From contig JAINUG010000197.1 in NCBI GenBank assembly GCA_029706075.1, positions 1,403,009 through 1,467,008 of the forward strand: a stretch of 64,000 nucleotides of DNA, given 5' to 3'. Position 1 is the first letter of the stretch. Each line of letters starts with the position of its first letter. The notes beneath the pieces are model-generated. The model ran no database searches. It saw only the letters and a list, made by a program, of their open reading frames with translations, and was not told where the DNA came from. The position numbers were made by a program, and so were the translations under genes. Shown here piece by piece: positions 47,570 to 58,500 of the stretch. Origin of the DNA: Aldrovandia affinis (taxonomy: Eukaryota > Chordata > Actinopteri > Notacanthiformes > Halosauridae).

Positions 47570-47587
47570 AAGCAGTACGGTGAAATA

Positions 47588-47965
47588 GACTTGGAGAAGG
47601 ACCATTGTCACCATTTAACGTTAAATTTAATGACAAAGAAATTCAGACAGACTATGGCCTAGATTCTTTTAACCGTTGTCCTTAACTTTGACTTACAAAT
47701 AAATATAAACATGGTCTTCACAAACACATTTTGGTGAGTTAATTTTGGTGATTGCTGAAATCCCAAAATATTTAAAGGACAATAATTGAATCCTGGCCTA
47801 AGACTTGGAGAGTGACCATTGTTACCGTTTAACATGACTGAGCAATTCAAAGACAGAGCAAGACTTGGTCTTTATTACTTTGCACATGACCCAGAGCATT
47901 TCAAAATAAACTATGACGAAGAGGAACCATTGTTTCTGTTTCATATGACTAAAGACAGACTAACA
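47588..47965. repeat. Three diverged repeats, interrupted by a MITE
   Basis: GACTTGGAGAAGGACCATTG (47588), GACTTGGAGAGTGACCATTG (47802) and a weaker copy near 47917 are followed by TTTAAC/CATATGACT and AAAGACAGA-type words. The MITE at 47656-47798 lies between the first two. Confidence 0.6.
47656..47798. mobile_element. Second copy of the GGCCTGGATTC MITE
   Basis: Left end GGCCTAGATTCTTTTAACCG..GTCCTT and right end AAGGACAATAATTGAATCCTGGCC are inverted and match the element at 6043-6259, with more mutations. Its 143-bp length is shorter than the 217 bp of that copy. Confidence 0.75.
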
Positions 47966-50900
47966 GGCCCGCACTCATTTATTCTTCTTTATGGGCTCTG
48001 TGGGACTCAGTCTTTCCACACCCACAACATTCTGCTCTATAAAAGCATGGCTTGGAAATAAAACACCATAATATCTGTCTAACTGAAGCCCTCTCATGAC
48101 CCCTGGGACCTTAAAGTCCCCGAAGCTCACCACTGCAAACGAAACAAAATGAAGTCCTTTATTAAAGTTTGCCTGACCTCTTGCGGGTAAAGGAAACAGG
48201 GAAAATATGCGTGCACAAAAATAAGAGTTCAAACAGACAGCAACCTCTATTCACTTCTTTTACTGTCAATAAATATTAAGAAACCAGCAAAATGAAGATT
48301 TGCATTGCCTGCATTGGCATAGGCTCACACCATGCCACAGTTAACTCACAGTTGTTTTTATCAGCATACTTTATGGTTTAGCTGAAAACAGGAAGGAATT
48401 ATCGACCCTGTTTTCAAGGAGGATTTTGGTGAATTAGGATGAGACATTAAAAACCAGGATGAGACTTTTAAGGCTTTACTGTCTCTGGCTCGAGAGTAAA
48501 ATGAAATTTGACTTTCTTTGTGGCTTAGCGGGGAGGCCAGGGTTCAAAGGTGAAATGGGGCAGGAGAGTTACTGACACCACACCGGTGCTATGGAGTCTG
48601 AGCTAATGGATATGGAGAGCCATCAATCATACCTTCCTGACTGACTCCAGGTACGCAGATTGAGTACAGGCAGAGAGGATATATCAAGGCCTAATCCAAA
48701 AGGTGTGCTTCCACTTTAGCCCGTATGTTGAACATGCTGTAACGATAGGCTTCTAAATCTATATTTATGGTACATGTCTAAAAGCTCTTTCATCCCTGAG
48801 TGGGAACCAAACTGTAGACGTTATAGGACACCGACAGTGTCCTTATAGGAGACTGAGTCATTAAGTCAAGGAATATTAGCATTCACAATTGTGACTAATG
48901 GCTTCAGCACTTCAAATTAATGACCACCATTCTTCAGAAATATATTTGTCTTTATTTATTTGTATTTTTCCTGCACTGTATGTATTATGGATGTATATAG
49001 TAGGTACCTTCACTAAAAGTAGAAGTATTCCACTTAAGATCCATACCCTCTGGTCTCAAGCCTAAAGCCCTACTGTTATAATCTCAGCTGTCTTACACAG
49101 AGAAGGTTTAGCTGAAGCACTCAAGCACTTGTCATATTTATGTTTGACACAAGACGGCTGCGATTTCTGCCCAGTGCTGGGAAGCTTCCAGATCGGGGTG
49201 CTTGGTGATAATCAGGGTTGACGGACAGGGTGTGCTGGTGCTGGTCTGGGAATCGGAAGTGGTCGGTTGGATGCGGGGGTGCCCGTCATAGCCCAGGCAC
49301 ATTAAGGGATTATAAGTGCTCAAAGCTGTGCAAATGGACACACAGATATAGTTTCTTTGGCCTCACCCCCCTCTGGGCCCGTAGAGAGCCCCTCCAGTCA
49401 TAAATAAACCCCCCGTGCCAGGACAGGGGCTCCTATGAAACGACACCCCACAATGGGCGATTGATCACACCCACAGCCAAAACCACTGCATCACCCCAAG
49501 GGAACCGGAAGATCAGCAATAAGATTACTGGTCGTAAAGAAGGCCCACTCCCGCCGTACTGATGTGCCGCATGGCTGGCCTGCTTTAAGCCCTGCTCTCT
49601 GTGGGTGCCTTCATGCCGAACGGGGCAGGAATCTGCTGCGGTTTCTCCATCACGCCCAGATGATAACGGGACGCGAGGGAAGCTGGCCTCCATATGGCAC
49701 ACAGCTATAGTGTTCTGTGCTTTATTCTGAGAATGGTCAGAAGTGGTTATTTATTGCGCACTGCACGTATCACTGAAGCAATGCTCACTCACCCTGTAAA
49801 AAGGCATGTCTGGTGATTGCATCATTGTAGGAAGCTGTTAAGAATATTGTTGAATAGGGATTTCTAGTATTACTCTTGGTAAATGCTAATTATTTGAACA
49901 AAAGACTGCCAGACAATGATTAGCTCACTGGTAGAGGTAGATAATGCAGACTTCCAATTGAAGACAAATTTAGATACAATACAGTGAGGTCGATATAGAA
50001 GTAGATCTATATATCTATTGATATATAGACATATAAATAGCCAAACTGATTTTTCACGAACTAAACTGGATGTTTTTATATTATGTTTTTGTGACCATCA
50101 CTGACAACGTTAACATGCCTTCCCATACAGAATTTCCAGTAGATCGATGGAGTGAGCCAGAGAAGTGAGTTGAATGGCAATGCAGAGGCAAATGGAGTAA
50201 TGAGAACCCACAGAAACCCTACTGACACATCGCCGGTGAAGGGGTGTGGACATTTGACCGTGAGCGAGACAACTCACCTGAAAACAAGAATGAATAAGGA
50301 TTTTTATTTCCCCCAAAATTCTGAGAATTCTCATTCTCATTCTGAGAATTCTTAAATATCCCTAATTTGAGATTGTCATTTAAAGGGATATCCTCCTCTT
50401 ACTGAGCGTAATGCGGTTCGGTACGAATATTCAGTGTCGACTGGATTGGTTTGGGGAGCAGGACAACAAATTCCTGCGGGCAGGTATTCCAGACTGAGTT
50501 GGGAAGGCTGCTGGCACAGGTGTCTGTTTCTGTTGAGAGAGAAATAGAGAGTGAGAAAGAGAGAGAAAGGAGAAGGGGAGAAGCTTTTGCTTAGTCCATC
50601 AAGGTCCTGTAGGCGCTTATCCTCGAGGCCTCAGTGTGCCTCTCCTTCTATGCAGCACATCCTGATTACCGAATGGGAGACAGCTGCCTGATGGAGGGAT
50701 TGACCACAGCTGTCTCCCAGGTTCAGCACCGGACAGCTGCCCCACTTTGGTGTGTGGCTTCCTTATTTTGATTCGCCGCTTCTGGGGAGCTGTCCCTGGT
50801 TCCGGAGAGTCACTCAATCCCATGCCACACCCACGGACTGCCAGTGAACAAAACACACACAGAAAGCAACACGCAGCCTGTGGTCAGAATCCACACAAAA

Positions 50901-53702
50901 ACCTGCACTGTGCATGTGTTTAGAAGACACACAGAAACCCAAACACTGCCTGTGGTCAGAATCTGAGAAGAGAATCTCTTGACCACGGGTGTCAGTTTAG
51001 AGCAGGTGCTTCACAGATGCACTGATATCTGAATCACCCGGATGGCTGTTAGAGTACACATATGACTGCTTTTACCCATCCATTTAGTAAAAAGCCAAAT
51101 CTGCACAATGTGTGTGCTTTTAACAGTGGCTGTGTCTGTGTGAGGATTTTTCTTTCTCTCATTGACCACTTTCACTTTCTTTCTCTCATGGCACTTTCAC
51201 AGAAAGGAAATAACCCTTGCAAACTTCCATTGGTAATTTTGCACTTGAATTTGTGTAAATAAGACAGAGCTTTGTATCCAAATTGGGTCCAATGTGTAGT
51301 GTACTGGGTGGTGAAGCAATTTTCCTCCATGCTCTAGCTTGGCGTCCTCTCATGCATTGTAATTCAGGTCATAACATGATTAATCTATCGTAAAGGTTGG
51401 AGAAATGTTGAATCTTCCTTAACAGGTGAGAAAGAGCCGGATGACTGGAGTCTCTCTCTGAGCTGAATCCCACAGCTGTCCATGGGGTGAACAGAACCAG
51501 AAAGAAGGGAAAAAAAGAGATGTGGGGGAAGCGTTTTTGGCCCAGTGTTAACGACTAAATAATGTGTCACAGCTGTGTTTAATAAAAATGCAGCTGAAAA
51601 GCAGTGATGATGATACATGAGGAGGAATTTCTGCAAACATCCTGGAGCTGGAGAGAGAGAGGGAGAGAGACATAATCCTGGCTCAACTGATTGAATGCTT
51701 CCTGTTTTCAGCTGGAAGACAGGAGGTGTGTGGCGAGCCTCTTTAAGAGACTCAGCTTGAGCCGGGCTTTCCGACATACTTCCCTCTACTCCTAGAGTTC
51801 CCCACACCACTACCTGCCAACTGCCCCCCCCCCCTCCCATCCTGCTGGCTGTCCTGTCACACTTGCTTTTACTGAGTGATTTTCATGCTTGTCTTCTCAG
51901 CTGGTAAATCTACAGAATGTTTGTGCCCTTGTAATGGGGTCAGAATGTATGCCTTTAAAGACATCAAAGATAGTTCTCCAAAAGAATGTAACCCTGGAGA
52001 AATGTTGGTTTGCTGCACCACGCTTTCTTTAATCTTTAAGACTTCTAACTTCCAACAGTAGGAGTTGAGTATTCAGTGTGCTTGGTTACTGTGTGTGTTT
52101 TCAGTTCTGTAGGTCCTGCTGGGGTTTGATTGGAAATTAATGGGCTTAGGTCAGTATGGTTGCAAATTGCAAGGAGGTCAATTGCAATTGCAAGCCTGTC
52201 CCATTGGTGAAACATCCTCCTTTAATTGAGGAGAGTGCAGACCAGCCTCTAAAACGTGTGCAGTCAGCCACTGCTATTTTTCACTCTGCAGCATAACAAG
52301 TTGAGGGGATGGGGAGTACATGTCCCTCCCAATATTCAAAACACTCATATCTGCTCCCCCAATAATTTGTAGATATAAAACATTATCCTTTCATTATGTC
52401 TCCCCAATATTTAATATGTGGTTACGCCCTTGCTCTGCAAACATGCACACACTCCCACACACATGCTTCAGGAACCTGGCTTTGATGGTTCATCTGCATG
52501 GATGCCGGTCTCTCCCCAGCCCCCCCTGTAAAGGTGCAGGCATTACTCAGCATATGTACTGGTGGCAGATCCCAGCTCACTGAGTCGCGTTGGCCGACGG
52601 CGGATCAGAGCTTTCTTCTCAAGCTTGTGACAGGCTCCTCTCTGACCCTCTCCTTAAGCAACACCTACTCACTCTGTGATCACAGGCTCACCAGGCCTAT
52701 CACCTGCCACAGTCCACTAGAAGAACAATGCAAGTGTATTTTTCATTCACTGTTTTCATTTGTCTGGGCTGGATGACAAGACTTTGTGACTGTCTCTGCT
52801 GTGATCTCCCGTTTGTGGAAGCGCTTCTGGTCAATCAGATCACCACACACAGTGAAGCAGGAAGAGTGTGAAAGAGAAGATGGGTGCAGAGCATTTCTTC
52901 AAATTCATACTTTTTCTGGTTTGCCTTATTAGTTGTTTCAAATATGTTTTGTAAATGTATTTGTATTTATCTTTATCTGACATTTTTTTCCCAGTACATT
53001 TTCTCTGCCTCCAGCCCCTCCCCCCTCTAGCTCAACCCCCAGCTTATTTCCATGACTGGCTCTGCCTCCACCTCCCACAAGCTCCTAACCCTGGCCCTGG
53101 TTCAGCCTCCAGTGATGGCTCCTGTGTAAGAGTGGTAACCACACCTCCCTCCTCCTCCTCTCTTTAGGCTCCCAGCTGCCACTGCTCTGCCTTGCCATCT
53201 TTTTAAATGCAAACACACAAATTTCGCTGCAAACAGAGCTAATTTGTGAAGAGCTGTGAAAGGATACAGCTAGCAATTTCGGACATTTGAGTGATACAGA
53301 AGCAACCAGCTCCCTTCTTCAACACTCATCTCTGACAATTAGCCTAACTTCATGGCCAGGAAAAGGAGCCAGAGACTTCACTTTAACTGTGAACAGTGGC
53401 GAGACACCACAAGGAAACATTGGACTCGCTGAAGACGTCGCGACCGGACTTCCCACATCTCTTCTGAACCTGGCATCCATCAAACCCCACCTAATGCAGA
53501 GCAAACAAAACATTAAGGCTGTAACATCTGGGCATAGCATAGTTTAGCAACGATCTGTTTATATTCATGACTGAATGTACAAACTGTTGTAAAATATATC
53601 ATGGTTCATGACATTGAGTGTTCCGCTGTTTTTGTAGCTGGCATAGCTGCTCATTGACTGCCTGTATTAGAAGTAAAATACACCATACATAAACACAGGC
53701 AT
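47966..53702. other. Long quiet non-coding stretch
   Basis: No repeat family or exon that I can support in 5.7 kb. Purine-rich low complexity lies at 50530-50585 and 51645-51675, and a poly-C run near 51825. The 151-codon frame at 51385-51840 (minus) has no domain and low-complexity ends. Parts such as 52050-52260 look compositionally like conserved non-coding DNA. Confidence 0.4.
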
Positions 53703-55368
53703 GTATTCTTATCTACTAACCTGGTCATAACCCAACATTTCGACCTCAACACGCAAGAACTCCACAGTTATTCTGGTGTGCGCAGTAAGCACCATCTTTC
53801 CTTTTGCCTTGGTTACAAACTAGGTTTAAACTTCCCTCCATCTTTCCTCTTTGTTCTTGATGCCCACGTGCTTAAAGCGTGCATGCAAATGCAAATGACC
53901 ACAGAAAGCGCACAAACACATCCCCCCACACACACACACACACAGATACCACATACATTCACACATAGTTGTTGTTCATTAATGTAGAACACTTTATGTT
54001 CAATAAATGCCATATTTGTTTTTTATAGGTCATCAACATTATTAATTAGTGTTAACTAAGTGTATAATGTTAATGTTAATGTTACTTAATTCAATTATTA
54101 ATTGAAATTCCAACTTTATAGTTAAGTATGGTAGGGCAGTTCACAGAACTATGCCCTGAAGTAACCCAAAAGAATGTGAACTGTGTTTATGATGCCAGCA
54201 GGGAGCCAACAGGCAAGATGCATAAACAGTGGTATTGCCCCAAATGCCTTACAACCCCCACACTAATAGAAGCAGTCCTGCTGTCTCTGGCAAAACAGGA
54301 CATGGAGGGGGCTGTTCTCAGGACTGTTAGTTACATCACTGAGTTTAATGTGGTATACTGTAACTTCATCATTTACATATATAGTATAATTCTGTTTGCT
54401 GTTGTTAGAGAGCTGATGTCATGAGCAGTGGGTTGGTGTCATTGATGATGTGGTACAGGTGGCACTTACCAAAGATCTCAGAACACTGTTTCAAAAGTGA
54501 ACGGTGCAAATTCAAATGATCTACACGTCAGCAGCCATCTGTGAAACTAAGAATGAATGTAATGTGATGCGTGTACAGAAACAGCACAGAGGGTGGTTCC
54601 GTTTTTCAGTGCTTGTGTCCTTATTTGGTGTTTTATGTTTTCCTTTGATGTGTGGGGATATAGGGGGAAAAGTGGTATACTTCGAGGAGATTCGCTACTA
54701 TGACCTCCTGCGCGACATTCACCATTTTTGTATGTCTATTCTTACATTACTCAAATTATGTTTGATGTTTCTGTAACAATGACTGCAAGTCCGACTAATA
54801 AACATTTTCATACCTCAGCATATATCGTGAATCTAAACAACTGCAGTTACACATTGTGGTTTTAAGGTTACCGTTAACACTCACACATTGCACAACGTAG
54901 TAACTCGCCTATACATTAGTGCTGTTGCAAGATACGCAATTGTATCCTTGGTAGGCTTTACACAGGCCAAAGGCACGTCCGCATCTCATATAGAGACTAC
55001 GTGAGCTGAGAGAATATAGTCTCACATTTGCATATACAATTCTAGAAGTATTGGTTAACAGAGAGAAAGCTAACATTAATTGGAGTCAGATAGAGTAGTT
55101 GGAGTTAGATAACCTCCATTTAATCCCGTTCTGGTATCACAAAGGTAAGACTACATGCTATCCTTCACCACTCGGACACTTTGGTGTGTTTGAGTGGGAT
55201 CCTACAGGATTCTACAGTATATTTGATGAGACTGATATACTAAAACTAATGAGACCGATAATATAAAAATACTTTTTCTTAAAGTATTTTTGGCTGCTAC
55301 CGTGTTAGAAATGAACAAGCCTTACATTGTGACGTCAACCGTACTAGAATTCTAATTTCTAGTGGGAT
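53703..55368 (-). repeat. Unclassified repeat, copy B (longer form), minus strand
   Basis: The minus strand matches copy A (12327-13020) at both ends, including GGTTAGTAGATAAGAATA (53703-53720) and CCACTAGAAATTAGAATTCT near 55365. It carries about 1.1 kb (roughly 54131-55240) that copy A lacks. That part holds plus-strand frames of 98 and 90 codons (54128-54424, 54504-54776; for example ending YITEFNVVYCNFI and GDIGGKVVYFEEIRYYDLL) that I cannot assign to any family. No terminal inverted repeats or target duplication were seen. Confidence 0.7.
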
Positions 55369-55369
55369 A

Positions 55370-55415
55370 ACCCCTACACACACACACACAATATATATAT
55401 ATATATATATATATA
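55370..55415. repeat. (CA)n-(TA)n compound microsatellite
   Basis: ACACACAC followed by a run of AT, directly before a Tc1-like terminus. Confidence 0.95.
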
Positions 55416-55640
55416 CACTACCAGTCAAAAGTTTTAGAGCACCCCCATATTCAAATTTTTACTGAAATTTAAGCAGTTCAAGTCTAGTGAATAACTTTAA
55501 ATGGTACAAAGGTAAGCGGTAAACTGCCAGAGGTAAAAATAAAATAAAAAGTTTAGGTTACCAAAAACTGAAAAATATAAAATGTAAGTTCTGGAGGAGT
55601 GTTTCACCTGAGAGATAATTTATGTAATCTCTTGCATTAC
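55416..55640 (+). mobile_element. Tc1-like left-end remnant
   Basis: TACACTACCAGTCAAAAGTT and a following non-coding stretch (GAAATTTAAGCAGTTCAAGT, AATGGTACAAAGGTAAG, CTGCCAGAGGT) match the 5' non-coding part of a fish Tc1-like element as I remember it. No transposase and no right end; the boundary is approximate. Confidence 0.7.
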
Positions 55641-55736
55641 ATGTGGTCATACATGTTGGCATGAATGCATCTAATGGTCATGATCAATCACACTTTACTT
55701 GAGCGATACATCATAAAGCCTACATACACTTACATT

Positions 55737-56658
55737 TTACATTTTTACATTTTTACATTTTAAGCATTTAGCAGACACTCTTAACCAGAGCGACTTACAA
55801 GATGTGCATTAATACATGGTATGATCAATCATTGTTCCCGCAAAAGAGATCAGTGCAATAATAATAATAGCAATAATAAACAGCAATAGACATAATTGTT
55901 GGCAGCTGCATACCATACCGGTAACACAGGGAAAGAAAATGTTCGTAAATTTTATTTTATTTATATTATTTTTATGGAAAGTTTTAACCAAGGAGGAGGA
56001 CCCAACTTTTTGGGTGGGTTTTGAGACTCCACTACCACTGAATTCTGTACATCTAACCAATTGTCATCACCACTGCTTACATGTTTAATATTGCTTTTTT
56101 ATATGCATCCTTGGTTAAAACTTTCCATAAAAATAATATAAATTAAATTAAATTTACAAACCTTTTATTTTCTGGTGAACAACTCTTGTGGAAGATGGCA
56201 AGTGATTCCGCAGTCCTGACCGAGTGCGGAAGATCATTCCACAACCAAGGGGTCAGGACAGAGAAAGGGGCGGCTGCCAGGCGCCCGGAGGGAAGGGACA
56301 GTTAGTTTGCCAGAGGAGTGGTCTGGCTGAGGTATAGGGTGTGATGAGTGTCTGGAGGTAGGGGGGAGCAGTTCCTCTAGCTGCTTGATAAGCCAGCACC
56401 AGTGATTTGAATTTGATGCGTGCTGCGATGGGGAGCCAGTGCAGAGAGGCGAGTAGAGGGGTGGCATGCGTGAATTTGGGTTAATAGAAGACCAGACGTG
56501 CGGCAGCATTCTGGACAAGTTGCAGTGGCTTGATGGCACAGGCCTGTAGGCCTGCCAGCAAGGAATTGCAGTAGTCCAGACGTGAGATCACCAGGGCCTG
56601 GACCAGGAGTTGTGTGGCTTCTTGGGTGAGGAATGATTGTATCCTCTAGAAGTTATGG
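55737..56658 (-). mobile_element. L2-clade LINE 3' part with a fold-back inversion, minus strand
   Basis: The 3' tail (TTTAGCAGACACTCTTAACC, AGAGCGACTTACAAGATGTG) lies at the low end. The high end reaches the coding region for the C-terminal part of the RT protein, with several frame breaks. Within the 3' UTR, two arms at 55941-55994 and 56108-56161 are near-perfect inverse complements. Between them the piece equivalent to GTGGTAGTGGAGT..GACAATT lies in reverse relative to the copies at 25.3 and 39.0 kb. Confidence 0.88.
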
Positions 56659-56996
56659 AGACATAACACTGCCATAAGTATTCTATAAGGCCTGTCATAA
56701 CCAGGCATTATAGCATATTACAATTTATGACATATGTCATAGTACCGTCATAATCTATCTAGCAAATTTTACAAAACAGATTAAAAATAACTGGGTCAAA
56801 TAATCAATGCATACTTTATTACAGTGTTATTACCTTGGTCATAAGTAGCTATAAACTGCCATGACTGGTTATGACCAGGGGTTAAATTGGGAATTGGAAG
56901 ATGGGGGAACTCTAACCCAGAGTTGAGAGAGGGAGGGGGGGGAGGGTAAACTGTATTTGAAGTATTTATCTCTGATGCACCATTTGCACATATTAG
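56659..56996. other. Unique DNA with short inverted words
   Basis: TATGAC/GTCATA words repeat across 56670-56880 (CTGTCATAACCAGG and TGACTGGTTATGACCAGG are near-inverse), perhaps an old MITE with no clear ends. Confidence 0.35.
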
Positions 56997-57001
56997 TCTA
57001 G

Positions 57002-57584
57002 TGTCACGGTTGTTCCCCTGAACCACCACCAGATGGCGGTGTTGCGCCTTCTTTGGAGGCGGGTCAGCTGGTTCCTATTACTAATCACCTCCCTATAAAT
57101 TCTCGCACCTGGATTCGTTCTGTGCGAAATCGTAAGCCATTTTTACGATTTAGCCGGTAAGGTATGTAGCGTCTTTTTAAAGATACTACTCAAAGACTTA
57201 CTATAGGAACAAAGAAACTCCTTAGCTACTTCTTTATGAAACCTTATTTAGGAGACCTTTCTACCGTTAGGTATTCTGTTGGTTTCTTTCAAACAGTCAA
57301 ACAAGACTGTGTTTTGGGTTTTCATTTTCGTTGTTTATTTGGCTCTCCTAGCCGTTTATTATTTTGTCCAGACACCCGGTGTCGGTGGTTTATTTACTCG
57401 TTTGTTTGTGTCTTTGTGGCACTTAGTCACCCGTTGGGTGATATTTTCTGTTTTCCCTTTTTGTTATTATTTTTCCTATTCTCTGTCATTCAGAGCTTGT
57501 GGTTAGGCTGTAGGCTTACAGTCTAACTTATCGATATCCCCGGGGTTCTGCGATTGATTCCAATCACTTAACCCACCCTTACAG
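57002..57584 (+). repeat. 5' LTR of the gypsy element, fossil
   Basis: A 583-bp LTR starting TGTCACGGTTGTTCCCC and ending CCCTTACAG. A TATA-like CTATAAAT (57093-57100) lies about 30 bp before GCGAAATCGTA (57124-57134), which is therefore the likely transcript start. The LTR end is set to the base before the primer site and agrees with a 5-bp target duplication; one base of ambiguity remains. Confidence 0.93.
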
Positions 57585-57595
57585 TACGATTTCGC
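57585..57595 (+). other. Self-complementary primer-binding site
   Basis: TACGATTTCGC directly follows the 5' LTR and is the exact inverse complement of GCGAAATCGTA at the predicted transcript start (57124-57134). This is the arrangement used for self-primed reverse transcription in the Tf1/sushi group, described here as a feature of the fossil. Confidence 0.8.
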
Positions 57596-57596
57596 C

Positions 57597-58500
57597 ATGA
57601 ACACGGCGTCAGCAAATCCCCGCGGTATCGAGCAAAGCAGTGAACTGGAGAGACAGAAAGCGACCATTGATTATTTATTACAACAACAAGAAGTCATGCA
57701 AGATAATCAAACTGAATTAGTTTCCTCACTACAAAATGTGGAGGGCATGATTAAGGCAATGGTCGACAGCCGTTCCCAATCAGCGGCGGGATTCTCCGGC
57801 CAGAATCCTGTAGTAATTCCGCGATTAGGCACACCGGTTGTGGATGTATCATGGGAGGCCAAAATTCAGCTTCCTCCTCGTTTCAGCGGCGACTCTGGGA
57901 AATGTCGGGGGTTTTTAGCTCAGTGCCAAATTGTCTTTCAGACTCAACCCTCTCGATATGGCTCAGAGGAGTCGTGAGTAGCACTCGTTTTATCATTGTT
58001 AACGGGGGTTGCTCTCGAGTGGGCAGTGCCCCTAATACGTTCGCAAGCTCCGGTGTTAGCAGACTCCCGGGAATTTATGAGAAGGATGGAGTTGGTTTTT
58101 GACCACGAATTGCACGACCGCGAGTCTGCTACTAGGTTGTTGCGCATGCGCCAGGGCAACCAAAGTGTGGCTGAATTCTCCATTTCCTTCTGAACTCTCG
58201 CGGGGGTTACAGGTTGGCCTGAGAGTCCTCTCGTTACCTTGTTTTCTAACGCTTTATCTGATCCGGTGAAAGACGCTCTGGCAGCTATTAGTATACCGGA
58301 CTCGTTAGACGAGTTAGTGACCAAGGCTATACGGATTGATAACCGTATCCGAGAGCGTCAGCGTGAGAAACAGGGTAGAGAGCACCGGGTCCCAACGAAG
58401 GGTTTGTAGCTCCTTATCCTAAGGGTTTGGGCAGGCCAGACGAAACCATGGAGGTGGACAGTGCTAGCATTCGGGGCCATATCCGAGAGGATTGTCCCAA
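57597..58500 (+). pseudogene. gag: gag region of the gypsy element, fossil
   Basis: Begins with MNTASANPRG two bases after the primer site. It contains a predicted coiled-coil stretch rich in Gln/Leu and then KIQLPPRFSGDSGKCRGFLA followed by QCQIVFQTQPSRY, the capsid signature of sushi elements and their domesticated PEG10/RTL relatives. Toward the end a cysteine- and histidine-containing HIREDCPKFKGK suggests a reduced zinc knuckle. The region is not open throughout. Confidence 0.88.

Noticed and set aside
51385-51840. 151-codon minus-strand frame
   Set aside because: Low-complexity ends (poly-Gly from a poly-C run), no recognisable domain, isolated in non-coding DNA.
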